Assembly (NCBI RefSeq): GCF_947494555.1
Contig: NZ_CANLVF010000002.1
Coordinates: 930,001 to 994,000, forward strand
DNA length: 64,000 bases
Source of the DNA: an uncultured Roseibium sp.
GTDB lineage: Bacteria; Pseudomonadota; Alphaproteobacteria; Rhizobiales; Stappiaceae
Direction: 5' to 3'
In this document: piece after piece, positions 27,980 to 37,165 of the stretch
How positions within the stretch are numbered: the first letter of the stretch is position 1
Layout: each line of letters opens with the position of its first letter
The notes under the pieces: generated by a model
Database searches by the model: none
What the model was told of the DNA's origin: nothing
What the model saw: only the letters and a program-made list of their open reading frames with translations
Program-made: the position numbers and the translations under genes

Positions 27980-29191
27980 TCAATTTTTTGCCTCTGCCGC
28001 GAGAAACCTGGCAATTCGCGCCAGAGCCTCAAGTTTGGCGTCTAGCCTCTCCATATTCAACGCCATCAACAATGCCAAAGTCGTGTCCCGACCGGTTTGA
28101 GCATTGATACTCGTGTGATTTGCGTGCTGACGGCTTCGTGCGTCCGGAAGCGCGGAGATCAATTTGCCAACCGCGTCGGGATTGCGCGACAGGGACTCGG
28201 CAACAGCAACTGCCACGATAGCATCGTTTAGCATGCATCGCTCACGCTCCGTCCTTTCACCGGCATTCCGGATCAGGTCGTCCAACAATGCCTGCGCTTC
28301 CGCAAGACAGGTGTTGGTGCCGGTTTCTCCGCGCGCTGCAAATCCACTTGCGCAATAGCCGTAGACCGATGCCAGCGTATCCTGGGCATTAGCTTCTTCT
28401 GCCAGATCTTTTGCAAGCGTCCAGTGGCCTGACCGAGCGGCGGTGTGCACCAGTCCACCCAGGATATGCTTGCGCTCTTCGTCTGATGCGGTGGTGCGGG
28501 CAAGCTCCAGCGCCCGTTCGGTCTCACCTTGCCTGATCCTGAACTCCGCGGCGCAGGACAGCGGAAGATACCGTTTTTCCGGTGGCAGTTCTTCTCTCAA
28601 CACAGCGGCTTCGGCCAACAAGGCGTGTGCTTCATTCTTGTGTCCGCCCTGCGCCCGGCGCGTCGCCAATTCAATTAAAGTGATCGCACGGTTTGACGGA
28701 TCTGCTATCGCGCGCGCAGCTGTCTTGGCAGCTTCGTGGTCGCCAGCCAGATCGAGCGCGCTGGCAAGCCTGTAATGACCATGCGGCGCTTTTGTTCCGG
28801 CCTCGATATCAGTGGCAGCCTCACGAGCCAGATCCAGGAAAACAAGCGCTTCGTCGGCCTTGTACCGCCGAAAAGCCGCCTCCGACATCATGGCATATTC
28901 AACAACACGCCTTTCGGGCCCTATGCTCTTATCCAGGAGAGTATTCTTGGACTGCCCGTCGCCCTTGCCCGGTTGTTGTGCGGCCAGAGTCGTCAAAACT
29001 TGATTGCGGCTCCACTCACTGGTAATGCGCTCTAAAATCACAGCTGCTTCGTCTTCGCGCCCGGTCAAGGCGAGCGCACGAGCATAATCGGCCAGAACGG
29101 TATCGGCGCGGTATCCGCGGCCAAGGTTATTGATCCCCGATCGCACCGCCGGCCCCCAAAATGCCGATTGCGCACGTTGATCTGACAGCAC
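27980..29191 (-). CDS. TPR/helical-repeat protein of unknown function
   Basis: A 403-residue, Ala- and Glu-rich protein made almost entirely of helix-turn-helix repeats, for example DYARALALTGREDEAAVIL, LASALDLAGDHEAAK and ALELARTTASDEERK. I recognise no catalytic domain and no signal peptide. The only available start is GTG at 29191, four bases after the lactonase stop, and the N-terminus may be truncated relative to the family. It is co-directional with the lactonase upstream and the protease downstream (85 bases), so it could belong to either. The C-terminal repeats of the neighbouring double protease are similar in style, which hints at a functional pair. Confidence 0.65.
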   Translation of the reverse strand: MLSDQRAQSAFWGPAVRSGINNLGRGYRADTVLADYARALALTGREDEAAVILERITSEWSRNQVLTTLAAQQPGKGDGQSKNTLLDKSIGPERRVVEYAMMSEAAFRRYKADEALVFLDLAREAATDIEAGTKAPHGHYRLASALDLAGDHEAAKTAARAIADPSNRAITLIELATRRAQGGHKNEAHALLAEAAVLREELPPEKRYLPLSCAAEFRIRQGETERALELARTTASDEERKHILGGLVHTAARSGHWTLAKDLAEEANAQDTLASVYGYCASGFAARGETGTNTCLAEAQALLDDLIRNAGERTERERCMLNDAIVAVAVAESLSRNPDAVGKLISALPDARSRQHANHTSINAQTGRDTTLALLMALNMERLDAKLEALARIARFLAAEAKN

Positions 29192-29195
29192 CTCA

Positions 29196-30281
29196 TCAAC
29201 AAACAGCGAACTTGATGCACATCGGGGTGCCCAGTTCGATCAGGGCCGGACCCGGCGTAAGCCGACCGTTTTGTTCATCGCGGGCAAAGACTGCGATGTG
29301 ATCTGAATCCTGATTTGCTGACAACAGCCAATTTCCACAAGGGGTCAGCGCTAATGCACGCGGCGTTTCACCGCCACAGGAAATTGTCTGGACGGCGGTC
29401 AGGCGTCCATCCGTTTCAACGGCGAAAACGGTAATAACATTTGCACCTCGGTTCCCCACGTAGAGAAAACGATCATCCGGTGAGATCTGGATATCGGAGC
29501 AGTGGTTGTCCTCGGCAGCTTCCTGATCGATCGCCAGGACGATGTCCACCAGCTCGAGCGGCTGGCCCGGGCTGACGGAGAGGCTGGCAAGCGTGCTGTC
29601 AAGCTCACCGACGACAAACATTTTCCTGCCGTCTCCTGTCCAGGCCAAGTGGCGTGGACCCATGCCGTTCGGCATATCGAAAGAGCAGTCCCATTCGAGC
29701 GCTCCGTTGGGGCTCAGGTGATAGAGAATTATTTTGTCGATCCCCAGATCAGCGACCGCGAGCCTGCCGTCGGGCATCTGCCGTATGTAATGTGCGTGTG
29801 ATCTTTCCTGCCGCTCCGGATGCACGCCCGTTCCCTCATGTTCGGCGCTGGAGCAGGCGGGATGGATGCCGTCCGTCTCGGTAATCGGAAAGATGGCGAC
29901 CGACTTGTTGGGGCCTTCCGACCCAAGCGCATAGTTGGTGACCAGCAGGTGCCGGCCATCATTGCTCAGGGAGTTATGCGACGTGATGCTGCCACGGCTT
30001 GAGACCATGTCCAGATGAGCGATTTCTCCGCTCACCGGATCAAATTCAAGCGCCGTAACATGGCCCTGCGCTTTGCCGAAGAGTTCCGAGTTTGCAAAGA
30101 TCCGCCTGCCTTCGGGCGTTGTTGACAGATAGGTTGGATTGTCAATGCCGTTGTAGCTTGTCACCAGCGTTGCGTTTCCAGTGCTCGCGTCAAACCGAAA
30201 GACGGAGACACCATCGCCGTTCGCGCCGCCGAAATAAGGCGTCGGAACGTTGCAGCTTCCAACAAACATATGCAAAGCCAT
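29196..30281 (-). CDS. Lactonase family protein (beta-propeller, Pgl/YbhE-like)
   Basis: A 361-residue protein with the repeated blades of the YbhE-type 6-phosphogluconolactonase fold. Recurrent motifs are NPTYLSTTPEGRRIFANSE, HNSLSNDGRHLLVTNY, GPRHLAWTGDGRKMFVVGE and PRALALTPCGNWLLSANQD. Family members hydrolyse sugar lactones to acids, in the cytoplasm or periplasm; no signal peptide is present. It follows the second permease gene of the Rbs-type importer by 20 bases and has a good ribosome site (GAGGG), so it is the last enzyme of that operon. This suggests that the imported sugar is oxidised to a lactone before hydrolysis. Substrate unknown. Confidence 0.9.
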   Translation of the reverse strand: MALHMFVGSCNVPTPYFGGANGDGVSVFRFDASTGNATLVTSYNGIDNPTYLSTTPEGRRIFANSELFGKAQGHVTALEFDPVSGEIAHLDMVSSRGSITSHNSLSNDGRHLLVTNYALGSEGPNKSVAIFPITETDGIHPACSSAEHEGTGVHPERQERSHAHYIRQMPDGRLAVADLGIDKIILYHLSPNGALEWDCSFDMPNGMGPRHLAWTGDGRKMFVVGELDSTLASLSVSPGQPLELVDIVLAIDQEAAEDNHCSDIQISPDDRFLYVGNRGANVITVFAVETDGRLTAVQTISCGGETPRALALTPCGNWLLSANQDSDHIAVFARDEQNGRLTPGPALIELGTPMCIKFAVC

Positions 30282-30301
30282 CTGCTATCCCTCTTTTGAG
30301 T

Positions 30302-31252
30302 TCAGATCGCGGTGCGAAGATGCGGTTGTCGCCCATAGATCGCCACGACGCAAACGATCAAAACACCCAAAAGCGCCTGGACAATCGACTGATCGAACCC
30401 GAGCCCAATGAGAACGGTGTTGAGCTGAGTCAGCACCAAAGCGCCCGCCACGGTCCCCGTGATACCACCCTGCCCGCCTGAAAGCGCGGTTCCGCCGATC
30501 ACTGCAGCCGCGATGGTTTGAAACAGATAATGCCGGCCAACATCGGCAAAAGCAGCACCTGAAAATCCGAGCAGCAGAACCCCGGTCACTGACGCCAGCA
30601 ATGCCGATGCGCCAAAGCAGAACACCCAGACTTTCAAAGAGCTGATACGTACCAGCGGTGCGGCCGTTGGATTGGAGCCATAAGCAAAGATCTGCCGCCC
30701 GAGGAGCGTGCGCCGCTCCAAAAGGAAAAGCAGTAGGGCTAGCAAGAGCGTTGCCGGAACGAGCATTGGCACCGGGATCGGACCGATCGACTGTCCGATA
30801 GACACAAAATCGCTGATGTAGGCCGGCGCACTTCCTGTCGGATAACCCCTGGTCCACAAAAGCACGGCTCCCAGCAGAGCAGTTCCCGTTCCAAGGGTGA
30901 TGATGAGAGGATGAACCCTCAATACCGAAGACAGTGCACCGTTGAACATGCCGACCGCAAGACTAAGCGCGAAGGTGATGATCATTGCCACGCCGAACGG
31001 TATCCCCTGGGAAGACAATTGCGCCACGGCGACATTCGCGAACCCGACAACAAAGGGAATTGACAGGTCTATGCCGCCGATCAGCATGACAAGCGTCTGC
31101 CCGGCTGCCGCTATGATCAGGAAGGACGCTATGACAAGTATTGCCCTGATGGAAAATACGGATGTGTATCCCTCGACAGTGATCGCTCCCATCGCGAAGA
31201 TCACCGCGACCATGCCATAGGCGAGAACTGCCTTGTTGACGTTCTGTTGCAT
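30302..31252 (-). CDS. Sugar ABC transporter permease (RbsC-type)
   Basis: A 316-residue membrane protein with eight to ten hydrophobic spans and the BPD_transp_2 signature region AAAGQTLVMLIGGIDLSI (about 49-66), plus TALSGGQGGITGTVAG near the C-terminus. It forms the membrane channel with the other permease of this operon. The ATG at 31252 begins two bases after the stop of that gene. A much longer in-frame extension to 32221 exists but runs antiparallel to the hydrophobic pattern of the upstream gene and is rejected. Two different permease subunits are typical of several CUT2-type systems. Confidence 0.93.
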   Translation of the reverse strand: MQQNVNKAVLAYGMVAVIFAMGAITVEGYTSVFSIRAILVIASFLIIAAAGQTLVMLIGGIDLSIPFVVGFANVAVAQLSSQGIPFGVAMIITFALSLAVGMFNGALSSVLRVHPLIITLGTGTALLGAVLLWTRGYPTGSAPAYISDFVSIGQSIGPIPVPMLVPATLLLALLLFLLERRTLLGRQIFAYGSNPTAAPLVRISSLKVWVFCFGASALLASVTGVLLLGFSGAAFADVGRHYLFQTIAAAVIGGTALSGGQGGITGTVAGALVLTQLNTVLIGLGFDQSIVQALLGVLIVCVVAIYGRQPHLRTAI

Positions 31253-31254
31253 GA

Positions 31255-32205
31255 TCAAAGTGCCCGCCTCTTCTTGAATTTTCCAGCGATCACCTGCGAG
31301 TTCAATGACACGGCAACCACGAGCACGAGGCCGTAGGTGATCTGCAGAAAAAACGGTGACACATTCAGATAGGTGATCAGGTTCTGAATGAGGAAAATAT
31401 CCAGCGCACCAAGAGCTGCTCCTGCGATGCCCCCTTTTCCACCGGCAAGGCTGACACCGCCGAGCGCGGCAGCAGCGATCGCCAACAGGGTATAATTCGG
31501 CCCGACCTGGGCATCTGCGGATCCGAGAAGCGCGGTCAGTGAAATTGCCGCCAGCCCGGCAAACAGACCACCGAGAACATAGGCCAGAAACCTCACGAGA
31601 CCGACATTCAGCCCTGCCGCGTAGGCCGCCCTGTCCTCGCCGCCGATGGTCAGGATGTGCCCGTGCAGCGGGGAGACCTTGACGGCGAGCCACAAGGCGG
31701 CAGCAGCGATCAAGGGCAGGATGGACCATTCCTCGGAAAGGGACACCAGCCATCCAGGCGCAGGACCAATCGGCGACGGCAGATACCAAGTCGCGAGGCC
31801 CGCCAGAACGAGGTAGGTGCCGAGTGTCGCCACAATGGGCTGGACACGCAGGAAAATGGCGAGAAAACCGTTCACAGCACCGCCAATTGCGCCGAAGGCA
31901 AGTGCTGCCGGCACAATGATAAGTGGCGAAGCGATCCCGAGGTCCAGAACCAGGCCTTTGACAATGAGAACCGAAATCATCCCCATCAGCGGACCGATCG
32001 AAATGTCGATCCCTTCCCGTCCCGCCAGGATCACCGGTGTGGCCGCCGCCGCGGCCAGCATAAGCGGCGCGACCAACCCCAAAGTGGTGCCCAGGTTTTC
32101 GACCGCAAACCGGTTCGGGGTCACAAGGATGGTCACGAAAAGAAGGATCACGAAAAGACCCAGGGCAAACTTGGCCTCTACAAGACTGCCGGGATTGAAC
32201 TTCAT
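31255..32205 (-). CDS. Sugar ABC transporter permease (RbsC-type)
   Basis: A 316-residue membrane protein paralogous to the downstream permease, with ATPVILAGREGIDISIGPL (about 56-74) as the family motif and ALGGVSLAGGKGGIAGA near the C-terminus. The GR-x-GIDISIG form resembles permeases of the autoinducer/xylose/unknown-sugar group. Its ATG overlaps the upstream ATPase stop region by four bases (32202-32205). Together with the next gene it should form a heterodimeric channel. Confidence 0.93.
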   Translation of the reverse strand: MKFNPGSLVEAKFALGLFVILLFVTILVTPNRFAVENLGTTLGLVAPLMLAAAAATPVILAGREGIDISIGPLMGMISVLIVKGLVLDLGIASPLIIVPAALAFGAIGGAVNGFLAIFLRVQPIVATLGTYLVLAGLATWYLPSPIGPAPGWLVSLSEEWSILPLIAAAALWLAVKVSPLHGHILTIGGEDRAAYAAGLNVGLVRFLAYVLGGLFAGLAAISLTALLGSADAQVGPNYTLLAIAAAALGGVSLAGGKGGIAGAALGALDIFLIQNLITYLNVSPFFLQITYGLVLVVAVSLNSQVIAGKFKKRRAL

Positions 32206-32957
32206 GAGCCTGCCCCCTCACCGAACATGGCTTGCATCAGGCCATCAAGGGAAAGCTCCGCGCGGTTCAGCCTGGCAAATACCCCGTTGTCCCGAAAGAC
32301 AAGTACCTCATCGCAAAGCTCTGTCAGTTCTTCAAGCTCGGTCGAAAACACGACAATTGTTGTGCCCAAATCGCTTATCGCGCGCCGAAAGTAGCGGTAA
32401 AGCGCATGACGTGTCTGAATATCGACACCGCGTGTGGGATCGTTCAGCAACAGCACGTGCGGATTTGAAGCCATGACGCGTGCCAACAGAACCTTTTGCT
32501 GATTACCTCCCGACAGGTTGCGAATGGGTGTCTTGGAAGATGCAAAGGAAATGGCGAGTTCCTGTCGAAACTTTTCAAGTTTGTCGCGGACACGTGCGCT
32601 GCGGATCCATCCATTTGGTGCAAACTCCCTGGCCGCGCCCAGCAGAAAATTGTCGGCAACGCTCAGCATCGGGAAAATGCCGTTCTTCTTCCGGTCCGAT
32701 GGCAAATAGGCAAGCCCGGCACGCTCGGCATCCGTATATGAGCCAATTGTTTGACTCCCGGTTTCGAAATGAACCTGTATCGAGCCGGTGTGGGATGCGT
32801 GCAGTCCTGCGAGCGCTTGCAAGAAAAGATCCTGACCGTGACCGTCCAGCCCGGCCAATCCGACAATATGGCCGCCTCCGATGTCGACATTTATTGGGGC
32901 GTCGCCAGGCAAAAGGCAAAGGCCGGAAACGGTTAGGACGGCCGGACGGCTAAGCAT
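32202..32957 (-). CDS. Sugar ABC ATPase, C-terminal half of an RbsA-type protein as a separate gene
   Basis: A 251-residue ATPase domain corresponding to the second half of RbsA/XylG. The Walker A loop has the degenerate form typical of that half (GLAGLDGHGQDLF), while the signature NLSGGNQQKVLLARVM, Walker B VLLLNDPTRGVD and the switch region IVVFSTELEEL are well formed. It starts with ATGCTTAG, overlapping the stop of the N-terminal half by eight bases in another frame. In most relatives both halves are one 500-residue protein; here the two are likely to pair as separate chains. A sequencing frameshift is less likely because each half has its own proper start or stop. Confidence 0.9.
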   Translation of the reverse strand: MLSRPAVLTVSGLCLLPGDAPINVDIGGGHIVGLAGLDGHGQDLFLQALAGLHASHTGSIQVHFETGSQTIGSYTDAERAGLAYLPSDRKKNGIFPMLSVADNFLLGAAREFAPNGWIRSARVRDKLEKFRQELAISFASSKTPIRNLSGGNQQKVLLARVMASNPHVLLLNDPTRGVDIQTRHALYRYFRRAISDLGTTIVVFSTELEELTELCDEVLVFRDNGVFARLNRAELSLDGLMQAMFGEGAGS

Positions 32958-33690
32958 TGGCTGCTTCCTGCGTCAGCTTTTCCAGAAGTGTCGCAGGATT
33001 GATGTCTTCTCCCCGCAACTCAGCAATTACCGCCCCGTTTTGCAAAACATGGACTTTGTCGGAAAGTTCCACAATCTCGGGCATTCTGTGCGACACGAAC
33101 ACGACAGACTTTCCCGCGTCGCATATCGCGCGAAGCGTCTTAAAGAGCTTTTGCCGATCCGCCAGGTCCAACGACGCCGTCGCTTCGTCAAGAATGAGTA
33201 CGTCGGGTTTGCGTGCCAATCCGCGCGCGATAACGACGATCTGCTGCTCGTGAAGCGGCAATTCACCAACTGGACGATGCAAAGCAATCTCCCGATCGGT
33301 CAACGCACCCAGTATGTGCAACGCAAGATCGGTTTTCTCGTTTTTGGTCATCGTGCGGCGGAAGATCCCGTCTTGCCCAAGCACAATGTTGTCGAGCACT
33401 GAGCGGTTCGGAACGACGAGAACTTCCTGGAGAACGATCGCCACCCCCCTTGCAAGCATCCTGCGCGGGCTTGTGCCCCCCCGCACGGCTTGCCCGCCGA
33501 CACGCAATTCACCCTCGTCGGCGGGTATGATGCCGGCAAGGACTTTTGCCAGCGTGCTCTTTCCCGATCCGTTTTCTCCCAGAATTGTATGGATCTGGCC
33601 TGCGTGGACATCCACAGACACGCTGCGGAGCGCCTGCGTTTCTCCGAAACGCTTCGATACGCTACCGCAGCTGAGTCGCACCTTACTCAT
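32950..33690 (-). CDS. Sugar ABC ATPase, N-terminal half of an RbsA-type protein as a separate gene
   Basis: A 246-residue ATPase domain with intact Walker A GENGSGKST, an RbsA-N-type signature (GELPLHEQQIVVIARGL), Walker B VLILDEATASLD and the His switch VFVSHRM. It is the first ATPase gene of the operon, 32 bases downstream of the binding-protein gene. It powers import with the separate second ATPase half and two permeases. The separation into two genes is explained in the next gene's entry. Confidence 0.93.
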   Translation of the reverse strand: MSKVRLSCGSVSKRFGETQALRSVSVDVHAGQIHTILGENGSGKSTLAKVLAGIIPADEGELRVGGQAVRGGTSPRRMLARGVAIVLQEVLVVPNRSVLDNIVLGQDGIFRRTMTKNEKTDLALHILGALTDREIALHRPVGELPLHEQQIVVIARGLARKPDVLILDEATASLDLADRQKLFKTLRAICDAGKSVVFVSHRMPEIVELSDKVHVLQNGAVIAELRGEDINPATLLEKLTQEAANA

Positions 33691-33722
33691 GCCAAGCGCT
33701 CATGCTCATCCTTGGCGTCTGG

Positions 33723-34901
33723 TTAGTTACAGGCGCCGGGAACGTCGGCATAGTTCCAGCCCGGAGCAAGGTCGGAACTGCCGAAATACGCATTCATGAC
33801 TTGCGACGGAACGGGATCCTCGGGATTGACGGGGAATATCTCGGCGGAATCGGGTTTCATACAATCCGCGTACCATGCATCAAATGACGACATGGGAACT
33901 TTCGGTATCGGGATCATCAAGGTGCTGAGCTTGGGTTCCTGACCGGCAAGAATGCGCGAGGAGACCCGGAACAGGTTCTGTCCCATCCATTGCGGCAACA
34001 CCGCATGACCTTCGAATTTGAACGCATCGGGATTGGCTTTCCAGTACCCGAGAGCATCGCCGGTAACCGAACCTGTAACAAAGGGAACCGGACGGCCTGC
34101 CTGGGCAAAAGCCTCCGCAATGACCCGTGTTTCAGATCCTGTCGTCCACACGCCGTCGATCGGGGACGGGTTGGTTGCCAGCGTCTGCAGGATAACGGAC
34201 TTGGTGACGCTGGGGGTCCAGTTGCCGTTCACCATCCGCACGACCTTCACGTCCGGATATTCTGCAAACGCAGCCTGCGCTCCCTGTCTCTGCTGATCGA
34301 CAATCGAGACACCCGCAATACCTTCGACCATAACGACATTGCCCTTGCCTCCGATCGCCTCGGCAAGGCTGCGCGCCATGTCGTATCCCCATTTGTAGTA
34401 GTTGGAGTCCACGTTTACGGCGTTTGGAGAACTGACGGTCGATGCTGCCGTTACAAAGGGAATGCCTGCCTCGGCCGCCGCATCAACCACCGCATTCAGG
34501 CCGGTAGGCGAGCCGGGAACAGAAGTAATGATATCGCAATCCGCATCGATCAGGCTTCGGATGTTTGAGATCTCCAAACCGACGTCACCGTTTGAATCCG
34601 TCATCTTGAACTCAGAAACCTTGCCCTCATCGACAAGGCCCTGAACGAGCCTCTTCAACTCGTTGGTCAGAGCCACGCGCCAGGGATTTCCCTGATAGCT
34701 CTCCGAATGGCACCAGAGCAGCGCCCCGTCTCCGGCAACTTTCGGGACTTGAGGCAATCCAACGGGCGTAGATGAGTTTTCGTATTCAGCCTGCAGTTCG
34801 GGCGGTAGAGCTCCGATGACGTCGCCGACTTCCATTGCGCTTGCCGAACCCGTCGCGGCAACCATTGCGGCACCCAAGACAGCATACCGGATCAAATTCA
34901 T
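33723..34901 (-). CDS. Periplasmic sugar-binding protein (RbsB-type, Peripla_BP_4)
   Basis: A 392-residue protein with a Sec signal peptide (1-22, ending ATGSASA) and a periplasmic-binding-protein fold: SNIRSLIDADCDIITSVPG, AAAEAGIPFVTAAST, GGKGNVVMVEGIAG and GVWTTGSETRVIAEAF. It captures the sugar for the RbsABC-like importer downstream. It is longer than ribose-binding proteins (about 300), with an extra C-terminal region (about 330-392). A candidate copy of the shared AT-rich operator lies 124-149 bases upstream. The natural ligand is unknown. Confidence 0.93.
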   Translation of the reverse strand: MNLIRYAVLGAAMVAATGSASAMEVGDVIGALPPELQAEYENSSTPVGLPQVPKVAGDGALLWCHSESYQGNPWRVALTNELKRLVQGLVDEGKVSEFKMTDSNGDVGLEISNIRSLIDADCDIITSVPGSPTGLNAVVDAAAEAGIPFVTAASTVSSPNAVNVDSNYYKWGYDMARSLAEAIGGKGNVVMVEGIAGVSIVDQQRQGAQAAFAEYPDVKVVRMVNGNWTPSVTKSVILQTLATNPSPIDGVWTTGSETRVIAEAFAQAGRPVPFVTGSVTGDALGYWKANPDAFKFEGHAVLPQWMGQNLFRVSSRILAGQEPKLSTLMIPIPKVPMSSFDAWYADCMKPDSAEIFPVNPEDPVPSQVMNAYFGSSDLAPGWNYADVPGACN

Positions 34902-35025
34902 GACGATCTCCTCCAGTTTTGGCGCGTCTGCGGGGTTTCATCTTGCGCGAAACTCGCCGAATTCGATCTCTTACTCCCCAAAGATCGACGGACGCCCTCC
35001 AGTATGGATTACCATCAAAGAATTC

Positions 35026-35050
35026 ACTTGTAAAACTTAATTTTAAATAT
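35026..35050. promoter_or_regulatory. Candidate third copy of shared operator, upstream of the RbsB-type gene
   Basis: ACTTGTAAAA-N5-TTTTAAATAT has the same half-site spacing as the operators at 37119-37143 and 46242-46266. Against the first of these it matches 6 of 10 bases on the left and 8 of 10 on the right, so it is the weakest of the three. Confidence 0.4.
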
Positions 35051-35150
35051 GCGTCAGAAACATCATGCATTCGATTGGCCGCTTCACGCGGTTTGATGCT
35101 CAGGATTGCGTTGCGAGCATCGCCTCTGCCTTGGGAGCTGACAGGTGTCC

Positions 35151-35193
35151 CAAAAGCAAAACGCTCCCGCCACACGCCTTGGGTGGCAGGAGC
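35151..35193 (-). terminator. Rho-independent terminator of the dehydrogenase operon
   Basis: On the minus strand a 12-bp stem with one mismatch (35182-35193 with 35161-35172, CGCTCC...GGAGCG) and a 9-base loop is followed by TTTTGCTTTT. It lies 33 bases after the kduD-like stop. The remainder of the 325-base gap holds only the candidate operator and promoter of the binding-protein gene. Confidence 0.85.
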
Positions 35194-35226
35194 GCTGACA
35201 ACGGTATCTTGTGCAAATAGAGGGAG

Positions 35227-35997
35227 TTATCTCCCCATCCAGCCACCATCGACTGTCATCACGGTTCCATGCATATAGTCCGAGGCAGAAGAGGCCAGGA
35301 AAACGGCTGGTCCGGCAAAATCCGTCGCATTTCCCCAGCGACCAGCGGGGATGCGTTCCAGGATGGATTTTGACCTGACCGGGTCGTTGCGGAGCGCTTC
35401 AGTATTGTCTGTCGCAATATATCCTGGTGCGATTGCATTCACGTTGACGCCGCTAGAGGCCCACTCGTTTGCAAAGGCCTTGGTCAGCTGGCCGATCCCG
35501 CCTTTGGAAGCGGCATAGCCGGGAACGGTAATCCCACCCTGGAAGGTCAAAAGCGAAGCTGTGAAGATAATCTTGCCGCTGCCACGCTGAACCATCCCGA
35601 CACCGATTTCCCGTGTCAAAATGAACTGAGACGACAAGTTGACTTCGATGACCTCATCCCAGATGTCGTCATCATGCTGGTCCAAGGGCGCGCGTTTGAT
35701 TGTCCCGGCGTTGTTGATCAGAATGTCGACGACCGGATGCTCTCGCTTTACCGTCTCGGCAAACGACCTCAACGCCTCTCGGTCGGCAAAATCGCACTGG
35801 TAGCCATGAAACTTCCGTCCGATACCGGCGACCTCCCTTTCGACATCGCTGCCTGACGGCTCGAGTGTTGCGCTCACGGCGATGATATCCGCGCCTGCCT
35901 CGGCCAACGCAACCGCCATCGCCTTGCCAATGCCACGCTTTGCCCCCGTTACCAGAGCCGTTTTTCCTGAAAGGTCAAAACTCTGCAGAACACTCAT
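35227..35997 (-). CDS. SDR oxidoreductase, KduD-like 2-deoxy-3-ketogluconate/sugar-acid dehydrogenase
   Basis: A 256-residue classical SDR with TGAKRGIGKAMA (NAD site), NNAGTIKRAP, the catalytic Ser and Y-x3-K in PGYAASKGGIGQLT, and the KduD-type C-terminus GNATDFAGPAVFLASSAS...VDGGWMGR. KduD interconverts 2,5-diketo-3-deoxygluconate and 2-keto-3-deoxygluconate; close paralogs oxidise 2-keto-3-deoxy-L-rhamnonate or -fuconate at C4. Its start overlaps the upstream dehydrogenase stop (ATGA), so the two are co-translated. The mutarotase, lactonase and dehydratase nearby favour a sugar-acid substrate; the exact one is not determined. Confidence 0.9.
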   Translation of the reverse strand: MSVLQSFDLSGKTALVTGAKRGIGKAMAVALAEAGADIIAVSATLEPSGSDVEREVAGIGRKFHGYQCDFADREALRSFAETVKREHPVVDILINNAGTIKRAPLDQHDDDIWDEVIEVNLSSQFILTREIGVGMVQRGSGKIIFTASLLTFQGGITVPGYAASKGGIGQLTKAFANEWASSGVNVNAIAPGYIATDNTEALRNDPVRSKSILERIPAGRWGNATDFAGPAVFLASSASDYMHGTVMTVDGGWMGR

Positions 35998-37040
35998 GCG
36001 TCACTTTCCTTGCTTATTCGGATCATGGACTTGATGGCTTCGGGATTTGTCGTGAGCGCTTCAAAGGCGCTCTGAATTTGCTCCAGCGGCCTGATATCCG
36101 TGATGAATGATGCGCAATCGACGACGCCTTCCGTTAAAAGCCTGATGGCTTCGTCATAGTCTTCGGGCTGGTATACCCGCGCGCCCAGAAGTTCCAGCTC
36201 GCGCCAGAAAAACTGAAACATGTCGACTTCCGGTTTCTTTGCGTGGATCGCGACCATAACGATCCTTGCCCGGGCAGCCGCCGCTGCCGTCATGAGATCG
36301 ACACCGGGCTGACTGCCTGATACCTCGAAAACAACGTCTGCTCCCTTGCCGTTGGTCATTTCGTTGACGACGTGAACCGGATCCTGCGATTTCGGGTCGA
36401 TGGTGTTGAATCCAAGCTTACCGGCGTAGGCAAGACGAATGTCGTTGATCTCGCTGATGACCACATTTCCCCCGGCTTCCCTGGCAACCAGTGCCACGAG
36501 CAAACCGATGGGGCCGCCCCCGATGACGAGGACATTTTCTCCGGCCGCGACTTCTGCCCTTTGAACGTCGTGGCAGGCGACCGCCAACGGCTCTATCAAA
36601 GCCGCGTGGTCGAGCTGCAGCTCATCCGGCAAAGGATGAAGCGTATGAGCCGGGACGTTCCAGACCTCCTGCATGGCGCCATCGGTATCCAGGCCCAGAA
36701 ATTTCAGATTGTGGCATATGTGCTTGTGGCCGGCCTTGCAGGCCGGGCATTCACCGCAATGGTCCAATGGACGCACAACAACCTTCTGTCCGATCGTGAA
36801 GCCACGAACCTGTTCGCCCAACGCCTCTACGGTGCCGGACATTTCATGACCGATGATCCGGCTGAAGCCGACGCGGGCATCCATATTGCCGTGATAGACA
36901 TGCAAATCCGTGCCGCAGATACCGCAATAGCCAATTCGGACGGCAACTTCATCCAATCCGGGTGCCTCTGCCGGTCTAAGCTCCACAGAGAAGGTTTTGT
37001 CTCCTCGATAATAGGCAGCCCGCTGTGTGTTCTCAGACAT
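35994..37040 (-). CDS. Zinc-dependent alcohol/polyol dehydrogenase (MDR family)
   Basis: A 348-residue MDR enzyme. It has the catalytic-zinc ligands in YCGICGTDLHVYHG and IGHEMSG, the structural-zinc set CGECPACKAGHKHIC and the NAD site VIGGGPIGLLVAL. Relatives include sorbitol, threonine and galactitol dehydrogenases. The ATG at 37040 has a strong GGGGAG site; a 40-residue upstream extension lies across the promoter and is rejected. It is the first gene of a two-gene operon with the KduD-like SDR, driven from the divergent promoter that carries the perfect AT-rich palindrome. Confidence 0.92.
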   Translation of the reverse strand: MSENTQRAAYYRGDKTFSVELRPAEAPGLDEVAVRIGYCGICGTDLHVYHGNMDARVGFSRIIGHEMSGTVEALGEQVRGFTIGQKVVVRPLDHCGECPACKAGHKHICHNLKFLGLDTDGAMQEVWNVPAHTLHPLPDELQLDHAALIEPLAVACHDVQRAEVAAGENVLVIGGGPIGLLVALVAREAGGNVVISEINDIRLAYAGKLGFNTIDPKSQDPVHVVNEMTNGKGADVVFEVSGSQPGVDLMTAAAAARARIVMVAIHAKKPEVDMFQFFWRELELLGARVYQPEDYDEAIRLLTEGVVDCASFITDIRPLEQIQSAFEALTTNPEAIKSMIRISKESDA

Positions 37041-37118
37041 GGAAACTCCCCAGGTTCTTGAAAGGGTGCAAAAATTCAGCGTGAGGAAACTTGAACCAAG
37101 GCGCACGCCGATGTATTG

Positions 37119-37143
37119 GTATATAAAAATCTGTTTTATATAC
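37119..37143. promoter_or_regulatory. Perfect palindromic operator in divergent promoter
   Basis: GTATATAAAA, five bases, then TTTTATATAC: a perfect 10-bp inverted repeat centred at 37131, between the minus-strand dehydrogenase operon and the plus-strand CoA-transferase (23 bases before its start). Two further related sites occur in this window. The IclR regulator at 47192 is the nearest candidate protein. Confidence 0.75.
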
Positions 37144-37165
37144 GATTGATACGGAGTCAAGACCG

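Noticed and set aside
31253..32221. N-terminal extension that would make the second RbsC-type permease 639 residues long
   Set aside because: The extension is out of frame with the real upstream permease and has no membrane pattern; the ATG at 31252 is sound.
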